64,000 nt of DNA from NCBI RefSeq assembly GCF_012932145.1, contig NZ_MWOK01000017.1:1-64000 (forward strand), written 5' to 3'. A program made the position numbers and the translations under genes. This document shows, one piece after another, positions 54,127-64,000 of this stretch; the first letter of the stretch is position 1; each line of letters begins with the position of its first letter. The stretch is from Acidovorax sp. SRB_14 (GTDB taxonomy: Bacteria > Pseudomonadota > Gammaproteobacteria > Burkholderiales > Burkholderiaceae_C). The notes under the pieces are model-generated. The model was not told the DNA's origin. It made no database searches and was given only the letters and a program-made list of their open reading frames with translations.

Positions 54127-55295
54127 TCAACGCAGCGGCAGCGCGGCGGCGGCCACGCCCAGGCGCGTAGCCCGGCGGCGACAGGCGCCGCGCGTGGGCC
54201 GCCCTGCGGCGCGGCGGCGCTGCCGCCATCGAGCTTGAACTGGCCCACGGCCCGTGTGAGCTGGCCGGCCTGCTCGCGCAGCGATGCGGAGGCGGCGGTG
54301 GACTCTTCGACGAGCGCGGCATTTTGCTGCGTCATCTGGTCGAGCTGGCGCACCGACTGGCCGATCTGGTCGATGCTCTCGCTCTGCTCGGCCGCCGAGG
54401 CGGTGATCTCGCCGATGATGCCCGAGACGCGGCGCACGCTGCTCACGATCTCGCCCATGGTCTGCCCGGCCTCGCCCACCAAGCGGGCGCCGTCTTTCAC
54501 CCGGCCGACCGAGGTGCCGATCAGTGCCTTGATCTCCCGCGCGGCCTCGGCCGAGCGCTGCGCGAGGCTGCGCACTTCGCTGGCCACCACGGCGAAGCCG
54601 CGGCCCTGTTCGCCCGCGCGCGCGGCCTCGACGGCCGCGTTGAGCGCCAGGATGTTGGTCTGGAAGGCGATCGAGTCGATCACGCCCGTGATGTCGCCGA
54701 TGTGGCGCGAGCTGGCAGTGATCTGCTCCATGGTCGTCACCACCTGGGCGACCACGCTGCCGCCGCGCTCGGCCACGGTGGCGGCCGAGGTGGCGAAGTC
54801 GCGCGCATGGTGCGATGACTCGGCGTTGTGGCGCACGGTGCCGGTGAGCAGCTCCATCGACGAGGCGGCCTCCTGCAGGTTGGCGGCGGTCTGCTCGGTG
54901 CGCTGGCCCAGGTCCTGGTTGCCGGTGGCAACCTGGCCGCTGGACGCGGCAATGTTGCCCGCGGCGTCCTGCACCTGGCGCACCAGCGTGCGCAGCGCGT
55001 CCTGCATGCGCTCCATGGCCATCACCAGCTGGCCAACCTCGTCGTGGTTCGTCGCCCGCACCTCTTGGGACAGGTCGCCGCCGGCAATGCGCTCGGCCAG
55101 GTCGCGCGCCTGCGACAGCGAACGCGTGATGGAGCGCACGCTGAACAAGGTGAGTGGAACCAGCACCGCCAGCGCCAGCAGCAGCGCGCCGCCGATCAGC
55201 GCCGACATGCGGGAAGCGCGCGCATCCATGTCCTGGCGCCCCACGGCGCGAACCAAAAGTAACTGTATGCGTCTTCCGCTTGAGCAGCCGCAGGG
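54127..55295 (-). pseudogene. Truncated methyl-accepting chemotaxis protein
   Basis: The frame keeps one membrane helix ([18 protein letters not shown]), a HAMP domain ([19 protein letters not shown]) and the full methyl-accepting domain, with hairpin tip [43 protein letters not shown]. It lacks the first membrane helix and all of the sensor domain; an in-frame stop lies just upstream of [22 protein letters not shown]. At the other end the frame has no stop where receptors end. It runs through repeat R10 and then across the opposite hypothetical gene to about 53571. Both ends are thus disrupted. Confidence 0.75.
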
Positions 55296-55464
55296 TATTC
55301 ACCGGCATGGAGTCAGTGTTCACGGCACGCGCATTGCCCAGGGATTGACAGCAAATTGTCACAAACAACCGGCACAGTCCACAGGGCTCGGGGCCGCTGG
55401 CCCCAGGTACCTGTCTTGCGCGCGGCACTGGCCGCTCGCGCGGGCAGCACCCCTTCCTTCTCCT

Positions 55465-57144
55465 ATGCTTTCGTCCACCCCCTCCGTTCCCTCCCCTGCC
55501 ACCGCTTCGCGCGGCTCGCTGGCCAGCAGATTGCTGGCCGTCTTCTTCGCGACCATGGCGCTCGCGCTGCTGGGCTCGGCCTTTGGCATCTGGTCGCTGC
55601 AGCGCATCCAGCGCTCCACGCAGCACATGGTGGAGCACAGCGTCGCGGCCGAGCGGCTGGTGGCCGATGCCTACCGCTACCAGGCCATCAATTCGGAGCG
55701 CTACAAGGCCATCGCCTTGAGTTCAGAGCCCGAGGTGGGCGATACCCTGGGCGCGGACATTGCCGCGACGCAGCAGCTCTATGACGGGCGGCTCAGCGCC
55801 TTGGCCGACAGGCTGCAGGCGGCCGAGCACCAGCAGCTCCTCGCAGGCATCCGCACCGCCGGCAAGGATTTCGCGGTGGCCCGCTCCGCGCTGGTGGCGG
55901 CGCGCGACTCGGGCCTGACCGAGCGCATCCGCAAGGTCTATGCCGAACATTTCCTGCCGTCGTCGAACGCGCTGCTGTCGGCGCTGGGCACGCTGACGCA
56001 GGCACAGCGCGATGCCATCGATGCGCGTGCGCGCGAGGTCGCCAGGCTGGGCGAAGTGGCCCGGCTGGTGCTGATCGCCTTCAGCGCCCTGGCGCTGGCG
56101 CTGGGCACGCTGCTCGCGCTGTGGCTAGTGCGCAGCATCACCCGCCCGATCGCTCTGGCTGGCACCACCGCCGACCGCGTGGCCAGCCTGGACCTGCGCC
56201 ACGACATTGCAGGCCATGGGCGCGACGAGGCCGGCCGCATGCTGGTGTCTCTGGAGGTGATGCAGAACGCCTTGCGTGCGCTGGTGCAGCAGGTGCGGGG
56301 CTCGGCGCAGAACATCAGCGCGGCCACCTCGGACATCGCCAGCGGCAACAGCGAACTGTCGGGCCGCACCGAAGAGACGGCCACCAGCCTGCAGCAGACT
56401 GCTGCCGCGCTCGACCAGCTGACCCACCATGTCATCCAGTCCGCCGAATCGGCGCAGCACGCGCAGGCCATGGCGAACGCCGCGACCGTGGTGGCGCAAG
56501 AGGGGGGCAGTGTGGTGGCCCAGGTGGTGGGCACCATGGAAGGCATCCACCAGTCCTCGCGCAAGATCGTGGACATCATCGGCGTGATCGACTCCATCGC
56601 CTTTCAGACCAACATCCTGGCGCTCAATGCCGCGGTCGAGGCCGCGCGCGCCGGCGTACAGGGGCGGGGCTTCGCCGTGGTCGCGGCCGAGGTGCGCAGC
56701 CTGGCCACGCGCTCGGCGGCGGCGGCGCAAGAAATCAAGGCACTGATCACCGCATCGGTCGAACGCGCCGAGGCCGGCGCCAGCCTGGCGGGCGTGGCGG
56801 GCAGCACCATGGAGCGCATCGTCGGTGCCGTGCAGGACGCGGCACGCCGCATGGGCGAAATCACCTCGGCCACCGCCGTGCAGAACCACGAGATCGCGCA
56901 GATCAACACTGCCGTATCCCGGATCGACCAGATGACGCAGGAGAACGCGTCACTGGTCGAGGAATCGGCCGCCGCATCCGCCAGCCTGCGCAGCCAGGCC
57001 CAGGAGTTGGCGGCCCTGATCAGCCGGTTCGTGCTGCCGGGCCAGGATGCGCCCGGCCCGGTGGACCAAACCGCACCCGGCACGGCGCCACAGACGGCAG
57101 CCCCGCGCGCGCCGCTGCGGCTGGCGCAGCGGCACGCGGCCTGA
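55465..57144 (+). CDS. Methyl-accepting chemotaxis protein
   Basis: 559 residues, intact. First membrane helix [21 protein letters not shown], a periplasmic helical sensor of about 150 residues (four-helix-bundle type, [21 protein letters not shown]), second helix [26 protein letters not shown], and a methyl-accepting domain with tip [37 protein letters not shown]. It lacks a C-terminal CheR-binding pentapeptide. Its domain is close to the neighbouring broken receptor, so the pair may come from a duplication. It ends 2 bp from thiC, tail to tail. Confidence 0.94.
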   Translation: MLSSTPSVPSPATASRGSLASRLLAVFFATMALALLGSAFGIWSLQRIQRSTQHMVEHSVAAERLVADAYRYQAINSERYKAIALSSEPEVGDTLGADIAATQQLYDGRLSALADRLQAAEHQQLLAGIRTAGKDFAVARSALVAARDSGLTERIRKVYAEHFLPSSNALLSALGTLTQAQRDAIDARAREVARLGEVARLVLIAFSALALALGTLLALWLVRSITRPIALAGTTADRVASLDLRHDIAGHGRDEAGRMLVSLEVMQNALRALVQQVRGSAQNISAATSDIASGNSELSGRTEETATSLQQTAAALDQLTHHVIQSAESAQHAQAMANAATVVAQEGGSVVAQVVGTMEGIHQSSRKIVDIIGVIDSIAFQTNILALNAAVEAARAGVQGRGFAVVAAEVRSLATRSAAAAQEIKALITASVERAEAGASLAGVAGSTMERIVGAVQDAARRMGEITSATAVQNHEIAQINTAVSRIDQMTQENASLVEESAAASASLRSQAQELAALISRFVLPGQDAPGPVDQTAPGTAPQTAAPRAPLRLAQRHAA

Positions 57145-57146
57145 CA

Positions 57147-59233
<2,087 letters not shown>

Positions 59234-59265
59234 GCGAGTATAGGGCTATGCAGAGCGCGCCCGCG

Positions 59266-59442
59266 TCAGAGAACGCGCTCGGCGATCAGCACCGCAAAGA
59301 AGACAAAGGCGGCGATCAGCGTCCACTTGAGGACGACAAAACCCAGGCGCTTGTAGCGCGGCTGGCCGGTGCCGGCATAGAACGCAAAGCACACCGCCGC
59401 CGCGAGCAACAGCAGCAGGACGGCCCAGCGGAACAGCAGCAT
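59266..59442 (-). CDS. Small two-helix membrane protein
   Basis: 58 residues with two hydrophobic helices (LLFRWAVLLLLLAAAVCFAFYA and GFVVLKWTLIAAFVFFAVLIAERVL) joined by a basic turn. No recognisable function. It lies between lpxC and thiC on the minus strand; lpxC ends 20 bp upstream of it, suggesting co-transcription. Confidence 0.75.
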   Translation of the reverse strand: MLLFRWAVLLLLLAAAVCFAFYAGTGQPRYKRLGFVVLKWTLIAAFVFFAVLIAERVL

Positions 59443-59461
59443 GGCAGCGGGCCCTGTGCGC

Positions 59462-60385
59462 TTACCAGGCGCGCGCCGGCTGGGCAAAGCCCGGGGGGGC
59501 CAGGCGCTCGTTGTCGAAGCTCACCAGTTCCCAGGCGTCGGGCTGGGCGAGCAGCTCGCGCAGCAGCAGGTTGTTGAGCGCATGACCCGAACGAAACGCG
59601 CTGTAGGCGGCCAACAGCGGCTTGCCGATGAGGTAGAGATCGCCCATCGCGTCGAGGATCTTGTGCTTGACGAATTCGTCGTCATAGCGCAAGCCGTCGG
59701 CATTGAGCACCTTGTAGTCGTCCATGACGATGGCGTTGTCGAGGCCACCGCCCAGGGCGAGCCCGCTGGCGCGCATCATCTCGACGTCGCGCGTGAAGCC
59801 GAAGGTGCGCGCGCGCGCGATGTCGCGGCTGTAGTTGCCCTGCCCCAGGTCAAACTCGACGCACTGGCCGGTCGAGTCCACCGCGGGGTGGGAAAAGTCG
59901 ATCTCGAAGCGCAGCTTGAAGCCGTGGTAAGGGTCGAGCCGCGCCCATTTCGCGGATGCCCCCTCGCCCTGGCGGATCTGCACCGGGCGCTTGACCCGGA
60001 TAAATTTCTTGGGGGCGTTCTGCAGCGCGATGCCGGCGCTTTGCAGCAGGAAGACGAACGACGCCGACGAGCCATCGAGGATGGGAACCTCTTCGGCGGT
60101 GATGTCCACGTACAGGTTGTCCAGGCCCAGGCCCGCGCAGGCCGACATCAGGTGCTCGACGGTGTGCACCTTGGCGCCGCCCGCAGAGATCGTCGAGGCC
60201 ATGCGCGTGTCGGTGACGGCCAGGGCCGAGATCGGAATGTCCACCGGTTCGGGCAGGTCCACACGGCGGAACACAATGCCGGTGTCAGGCTGCGCGGGGC
60301 GCAGGGTGAGCTCCACGCGTTGGCCGCTGTGCAGGCCCACGCCCACCGCACGGGTGAGCGCCTTGAGAGTACGTTGCTGAAGCAT
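59462..60385 (-). CDS. lpxC: UDP-3-O-acyl-GlcNAc deacetylase LpxC
   Basis: 307 residues, the zinc enzyme that commits lipid A synthesis. Zinc and catalytic motifs are present: [18 protein letters not shown] (HxxxH-type His pair), [16 protein letters not shown], and the C-terminal [14 protein letters not shown]-like [17 protein letters not shown] with [10 protein letters not shown]. It sits after ftsZ at the end of the dcw cluster, the typical place. Confidence 0.97.
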   Translation of the reverse strand: MLQQRTLKALTRAVGVGLHSGQRVELTLRPAQPDTGIVFRRVDLPEPVDIPISALAVTDTRMASTISAGGAKVHTVEHLMSACAGLGLDNLYVDITAEEVPILDGSSASFVFLLQSAGIALQNAPKKFIRVKRPVQIRQGEGASAKWARLDPYHGFKLRFEIDFSHPAVDSTGQCVEFDLGQGNYSRDIARARTFGFTRDVEMMRASGLALGGGLDNAIVMDDYKVLNADGLRYDDEFVKHKILDAMGDLYLIGKPLLAAYSAFRSGHALNNLLLRELLAQPDAWELVSFDNERLAPPGFAQPARAW

Positions 60386-60501
60386 GCAGGGATTTTAGGT
60401 GCGAAGGCGGCACTTTGCTGCAGTGCACGCACGCCCTGGATTTATCGCCGCGATGGAAGATGGGGCGCGGCGCCAGCGCGGGCCGCGCCGCGGCTTCCCG
60501 C

Positions 60502-61734
60502 TCAATCGGCCTGCTTGCGCAGGAACGCTGGAATCTCCAGGTCGTCCATGCCGCCCGACGACAGGGCGTCCACGCGCGCCGCAGCCTGCGTGCGGTTGGT
60601 GCGCCAGACGCTGGGCACGGCCATGCTGCCGTAATCGGTCTGGCTCGTGCCGCCCGCAGAACCCAGCACCGTCGTGCCCATGGCCGCGCCCGCCACCGGC
60701 ACCTGGTAGGCCAGGTTGTCGGTGCCGGTGCGCAGGCTGCCCTGCACCACCTGCATCGACTGGCGGCGCGCATTGTGGCGCGAGAGGCCGGTGGCCACCA
60801 CGGTGACGCGGATCTCCTCGCCCAGGCTGTCGTCGTAGGCGGCGCCGTAGATGACATGCGCGTCGGGCGAGGCGTAGGCGTTGATGGTGCTCATGGCCAG
60901 GCGCGATTCGCTCAGTTTCAGGTTGCCCTTGGCGGCGGTCACCAATACCAGCACGCCCTTGGCACCCGACAGGTCGATGCCTTCGAGCAGCGGGCAGGCC
61001 ACGGCCTGTTCGGCGGCAATGCGCGCGCGGTCGGGGCCGCTGGCGGTGGCCGTTCCCATCATGGCCTTGCCGGGCTCGCCCATCACGGTGCGCACGTCTT
61101 CGAAGTCGACGTTCACATGGCCGTACTCGTTGATGATTTCGGCGATGCCGCCCACGGCGTTCTTGAGCACGTCGTTGGCGTGCGCAAAGGCTTCGTCCTG
61201 GGTGATGTCGTCGCCCAGCACATCGAGCAGCTTCTCGTTGAGCACCACGATCAGCGAGTCAACATTGGCCTCGAGCTCGGCCAGGCCGTTGTCGGCGTTG
61301 GTCATGCGGCGCCCGCCCTCCCAGTCGAAGGGCTTGGTGACCACGCCGACGGTGAGGATGCCCATCTCCTTGGCCACGCGCGCAATCACCGGCGCGGCGC
61401 CGGTGCCGGTGCCGCCGCCCATGCCGGCGGTGATGAACAGCATGTGGGCGCCCTGGATGGCGCTGCGGATGTCTTCGACGGCCGCTTCCGCGGCTTCGCG
61501 GCCTTTTTCGGGCTTGCTGCCCGCGCCCAGGCCGCTCTGGCCCAGCTGGATGACGCGGTGCGCGGAGCTGCGCGTGAGCGCCTGGGCGTCGGTGTTGGCA
61601 CTGACGAACTCCACACCCTGCACGGCGCGCGCAATCATGTGCTCGACGGCGTTGCTGCCGCCCCCGCCCACACCGATCACCTTGATCTGGGTGCCCTGGT
61701 TGAATTCTTCGGCTTCGATCATTTCGATGGACAT
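60502..61734 (-). CDS. ftsZ: Cell-division GTPase FtsZ
   Basis: 410 residues. It forms the division ring. The tubulin signature MGGGTGTGAAPVIARVAKE and the N-terminal VIGVGGGGSNAVEHM are present, with NVDFEDVRTVM and GPDRARIAAEQAV, and the C-terminal partner-binding tail is LEIPAFLRKQAD. I chose the ATG at 61734 (MSIEMIEAEEF), preceded by AACAGGAG. It is 145 bp downstream of ftsA. Confidence 0.98.
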   Translation of the reverse strand: MSIEMIEAEEFNQGTQIKVIGVGGGGSNAVEHMIARAVQGVEFVSANTDAQALTRSSAHRVIQLGQSGLGAGSKPEKGREAAEAAVEDIRSAIQGAHMLFITAGMGGGTGTGAAPVIARVAKEMGILTVGVVTKPFDWEGGRRMTNADNGLAELEANVDSLIVVLNEKLLDVLGDDITQDEAFAHANDVLKNAVGGIAEIINEYGHVNVDFEDVRTVMGEPGKAMMGTATASGPDRARIAAEQAVACPLLEGIDLSGAKGVLVLVTAAKGNLKLSESRLAMSTINAYASPDAHVIYGAAYDDSLGEEIRVTVVATGLSRHNARRQSMQVVQGSLRTGTDNLAYQVPVAGAAMGTTVLGSAGGTSQTDYGSMAVPSVWRTNRTQAAARVDALSSGGMDDLEIPAFLRKQAD

Positions 61735-61879
61735 GTTGGAGCTCCTGTTACTGACGGAAAAGCAATGGTGAATTGGGAAACAATCAAACAACTTCGGTGC
61801 ACGCGCGGCGGACCGGCGCCGCGCCAGCGCACGCGCGGCGGAGGGTGGGGACGCACGACCCAGATCGGTTTGGGCATGG

Positions 61880-63109
61880 TCAGAAGTTCCCCACGATGAA
61901 GTCCTTGAACCGGCCAAAAGCGGTTTTCACGGAGCCGCTTTTTTGCGCCACCTTGAATCCGCGCATGCGCGCCAGGCGCGCCTCTTCGAGTTGCCCCATC
62001 ACCGTGGCGGCCCGCGGCTGGGCCACCATGTCGGACAGGGCGCTCGAATACTTGGGGATGCCGCGGCGCACGGGCTTGAGGAAAATGTCCTCGCCCAGTT
62101 CCACCATGCCCGGCATGACCACGCTGCCGCCCGTGAGCACGATGCCCGACGACAGCACTTCCTCGTAACCCGACTCGCGGATGACCTGCTGCACCAGCGA
62201 GAAGATCTCTTCGACGCGCGGCTCGATCACGCCCGCGAGCGCCTGCTTGCTGAGCATGCGCGGGCCGCGGTCGCCCAGGCCCGGCACTTCGACCTGCGCC
62301 TCGGGGTCGGCCAGCAACTGCTTGGCATAGCCGCTCTCGACCTTGATGTCTTCGGCGTCCTTGGTGGGCGTGCGCAGCGCCATCGCGATGTCGCTGGTGA
62401 TGAGGTCGCCTGCGATCGGGATCACCGCCGTGTGGCGGATCGCGCCGCCCGTGAAGATCGCCACATCGGTGGTTCCGGCGCCAATGTCGACCAGGGCCAC
62501 GCCGAGCTCGCGCTCGTCGTCGGTCAGCACGGCCTGGCTCGATGCGAGCGGATTGAGCAGCAGCTGCTCGACCTCCAGTCCGCAGCGGCGTACGCATTTG
62601 ATGATGTTCTCGGCCGCGCTCTGCGCGCCGGTGACGATGTGGATCTTGGCTTCCAGGCGGATGCCGCTCATGCCGATGGGCTCTTTGACATCCTGCCCGT
62701 CGATCACGAACTCCTGCGGCTCGACCAGCAGCAGGCGCTGGTCGCTGGAGATGTTGATGGCCTTGGCGGTCTCGACCACGCGCGCCACGTCGGCAGCGGT
62801 GACCTCCTTGTCCTTCACGGCCACCATGCCGCTCGAATTGAGGCCGCGGATGTGGCTGCCGGTGATGCCGGTGTAGACGCGCTGGATCTTGCAGTCGGCC
62901 ATGAGCTCGGCCTCTTTCAGCGCCTGCTGGATGCTCTGCACGGTGGCGTCGATGTTCACGACCACGCCGCGCTTGAGGCCATTGCTGGGCGCCACCCCCA
63001 GGCCGGCGAGCTTGAGCTCGCCGTTGGGCAGAACCTCGGCGACGACGGCCATGATCTTGGCCGTGCCGATGTCCAGCCCCACCACCACATCTTTGTATTC
63101 TCTTGCCAT
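61880..63109 (-). CDS. ftsA: Cell-division protein FtsA
   Basis: 409 residues, actin-like ATPase that tethers FtsZ to the membrane. It starts MAREYKDVVVGLDIGTAKIMAVVAEVL, contains GVALVDIGAGTTDVAIFTGG and SSGIVLTGGSVVMPG, and ends with an amphipathic helix (GRFKDFIVGNF) that binds membranes. It sits between ftsQ and ftsZ, as in most proteobacteria. Confidence 0.97.
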   Translation of the reverse strand: MAREYKDVVVGLDIGTAKIMAVVAEVLPNGELKLAGLGVAPSNGLKRGVVVNIDATVQSIQQALKEAELMADCKIQRVYTGITGSHIRGLNSSGMVAVKDKEVTAADVARVVETAKAINISSDQRLLLVEPQEFVIDGQDVKEPIGMSGIRLEAKIHIVTGAQSAAENIIKCVRRCGLEVEQLLLNPLASSQAVLTDDERELGVALVDIGAGTTDVAIFTGGAIRHTAVIPIAGDLITSDIAMALRTPTKDAEDIKVESGYAKQLLADPEAQVEVPGLGDRGPRMLSKQALAGVIEPRVEEIFSLVQQVIRESGYEEVLSSGIVLTGGSVVMPGMVELGEDIFLKPVRRGIPKYSSALSDMVAQPRAATVMGQLEEARLARMRGFKVAQKSGSVKTAFGRFKDFIVGNF

Positions 63110-63142
63110 ATGCGTGTCTGCCCTTCGTTTTTCTGTGCCGCT

Positions 63143-63934
63143 CTACCGGCGTTTTGCCGGCGTGGCGCCCTGCACCACCGTGGTCACGCCGCGCAAGCGC
63201 AGGGCGTAACCTCCGGTGTGGCGCAGGTCGGCCGACTCCAGGGCATCCGCGCGGCGCTTGTACTGCGCCGCCACCTGCGTGAGCGTGCGCACAAAACGTT
63301 GCGTGCGCTGCGCCACTTCCTCGGGGGTGCCCCCTCCCAATTCCACCACCGCGCCGCTGTCGAGCGTCGCGCGCCAGCCGCCCCGGCTGGACATCTCCAG
63401 CCCCTCCAACTCGAGTCCCAGTGGCCCGAACGCGGGCAGCAGCTGCTGGTACATGGCCAGCACCTGGGTGGAATGGTCGGCCGGGCCATTGAGCCGCGGC
63501 AGATCGTCCTGGTCCGCGTCGCCGCCGGCATCGAACACCTCGCCCTGGCTGTTGAGCAGGGTCGAGCCCGACTCCGGGCCCCAGTGCGCCACGGCGTGGT
63601 GCTCCTGCAGCACCACGCGCAGCGTGCGCGGAAACTCGCGCCGCACCTGGGCACTGCGCACCCAGGGCACCTGCTCAAAAACCTCGCGCGCAGCGCCCAG
63701 GTGGATGGTGAAGAAGTTGCCGACGAGCTGCGGCGTCACATTGGCGCGCAGCGTCACGGCGTTGTTGTGCACCAGCTCGCCCTGCACGACGATGCGCCCG
63801 ATCGAAAACGCCGGGTGGCGCAGCAGCCACCACGCGCTGGCTGCCAGCGCCAGGCCCGCGCAAGCCACGAACAGGACCGATGCGGTCAGGTTCATGAGCT
63901 TGACGTCCAGCGGCGCGGGCAGCGAGTCGGTCAT
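63143..63934 (-). CDS. ftsQ: Cell-division protein FtsQ
   Basis: 263 residues. A single N-terminal membrane helix (LTASVLFVACAGLALAASAWWLL) precedes a POTRA domain (FSIGRIVVQGELVHNNAVTLRANV) and the beta domain that recruits FtsB/FtsL in the periplasm. I chose the ATG at 63934, which overlaps the stop of the upstream ddl gene by 4 bp. Confidence 0.95.
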   Translation of the reverse strand: MTDSLPAPLDVKLMNLTASVLFVACAGLALAASAWWLLRHPAFSIGRIVVQGELVHNNAVTLRANVTPQLVGNFFTIHLGAAREVFEQVPWVRSAQVRREFPRTLRVVLQEHHAVAHWGPESGSTLLNSQGEVFDAGGDADQDDLPRLNGPADHSTQVLAMYQQLLPAFGPLGLELEGLEMSSRGGWRATLDSGAVVELGGGTPEEVAQRTQRFVRTLTQVAAQYKRRADALESADLRHTGGYALRLRGVTTVVQGATPAKRR

Positions 63935-64000
63935 GCAGGCGTTCCTTGCGTGGCCACGGGGCATGCGCCCTGCGGGTTGTCGAGCGTGGCGCCGGCCAGC
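63931..64000 (-). CDS. C-terminal end of an upstream gene, probably D-Ala-D-Ala ligase
   Basis: Only the last 22 codons are in the window (LAGATLDNPQGACPVATQGTP, then A and stop). The stop overlaps the ftsQ ATG. The position in the division cluster points to ddl, the D-alanine:D-alanine ligase, but the visible tail is too short and variable to prove it. Confidence 0.5.
   Translation of the reverse strand, partial: LAGATLDNPQGACPVATQGTPA

Noticed and set aside
54235-55464. 410-codon extension before the intact chemoreceptor
   Set aside because: It is the antisense of the broken receptor gene; the membrane helix and conserved start lie at 55465.

Overview
The window is high-GC chromosomal DNA from a Gram-negative bacterium, most likely a betaproteobacterium of the family Comamonadaceae (Acidovorax-like). 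This is inferred from gene content and order: a dcw cell-division cluster with ddl-ftsQ-ftsA-ftsZ-lpxC, osmoregulated glucan genes, pilS-pilR, class Ia ribonucleotide reductase next to a lysine/alanine-rich H1-like protein, and a short palindromic repeat family that I associate with this family. It is almost entirely core genome. I see no insertion sequence, prophage, integron or CRISPR array.

Layout. 1-8.1 kb: lipoprotein fragment, yqaA-like membrane protein, a two-domain kinase, the trifunctional proline catabolic enzyme putA, and ychF. 8.1-19.6 kb: MOSC protein, a UbiH-type monooxygenase, dsbC, an M61 peptidase, enoyl-CoA hydratase, tRNA-Met, miaB, and opgG-opgH. 19.7-26 kb: ffh, a CcsA-like protein, pilS-pilR and ampD. 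26-31.6 kb: nrdA-nrdB under a paired NrdR operator, then the H1-like protein. 31.6-38 kb (minus strand): a sugar kinase, a zinc-ribbon protein, prmA, accB-accC and tlpA. 38.2-47.2 kb: mpl, aroG with an aromatic leader peptide, tldD, yegP, rodA, yqiA and a dihaem cytochrome lipoprotein. 47.4-54 kb (plus strand): an RNase II-family nuclease, a TonB-like protein, aroE, mtgA, a PEP-CTERM protein and ruvC. 54-57.1 kb: a decayed chemoreceptor beside an intact one. 57.1-64 kb (minus strand): thiC with a TPP riboswitch, a small membrane protein, lpxC, ftsZ, ftsA, ftsQ and the end of ddl.

The most notable regulatory finding lies upstream of aroG (DAHP synthase). An 18-codon ORF encodes seven consecutive aromatic residues (FYFWFYF). 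It is followed by a competing GGCGG segment and a strong intrinsic terminator, which is the layout of a ribosome-mediated attenuator that could sense Phe, Tyr and Trp together. Other points: a ten-member palindromic repeat family with copies inside aroE, an M61 peptidase gene and possibly the RNase gene; a 23-bp direct repeat that duplicates the accC start between accB and accC; a near-perfect sigma-54 promoter before the PEP-CTERM gene; a PutA self-operator; and an NrdR box pair overlapping the nrdA promoter.
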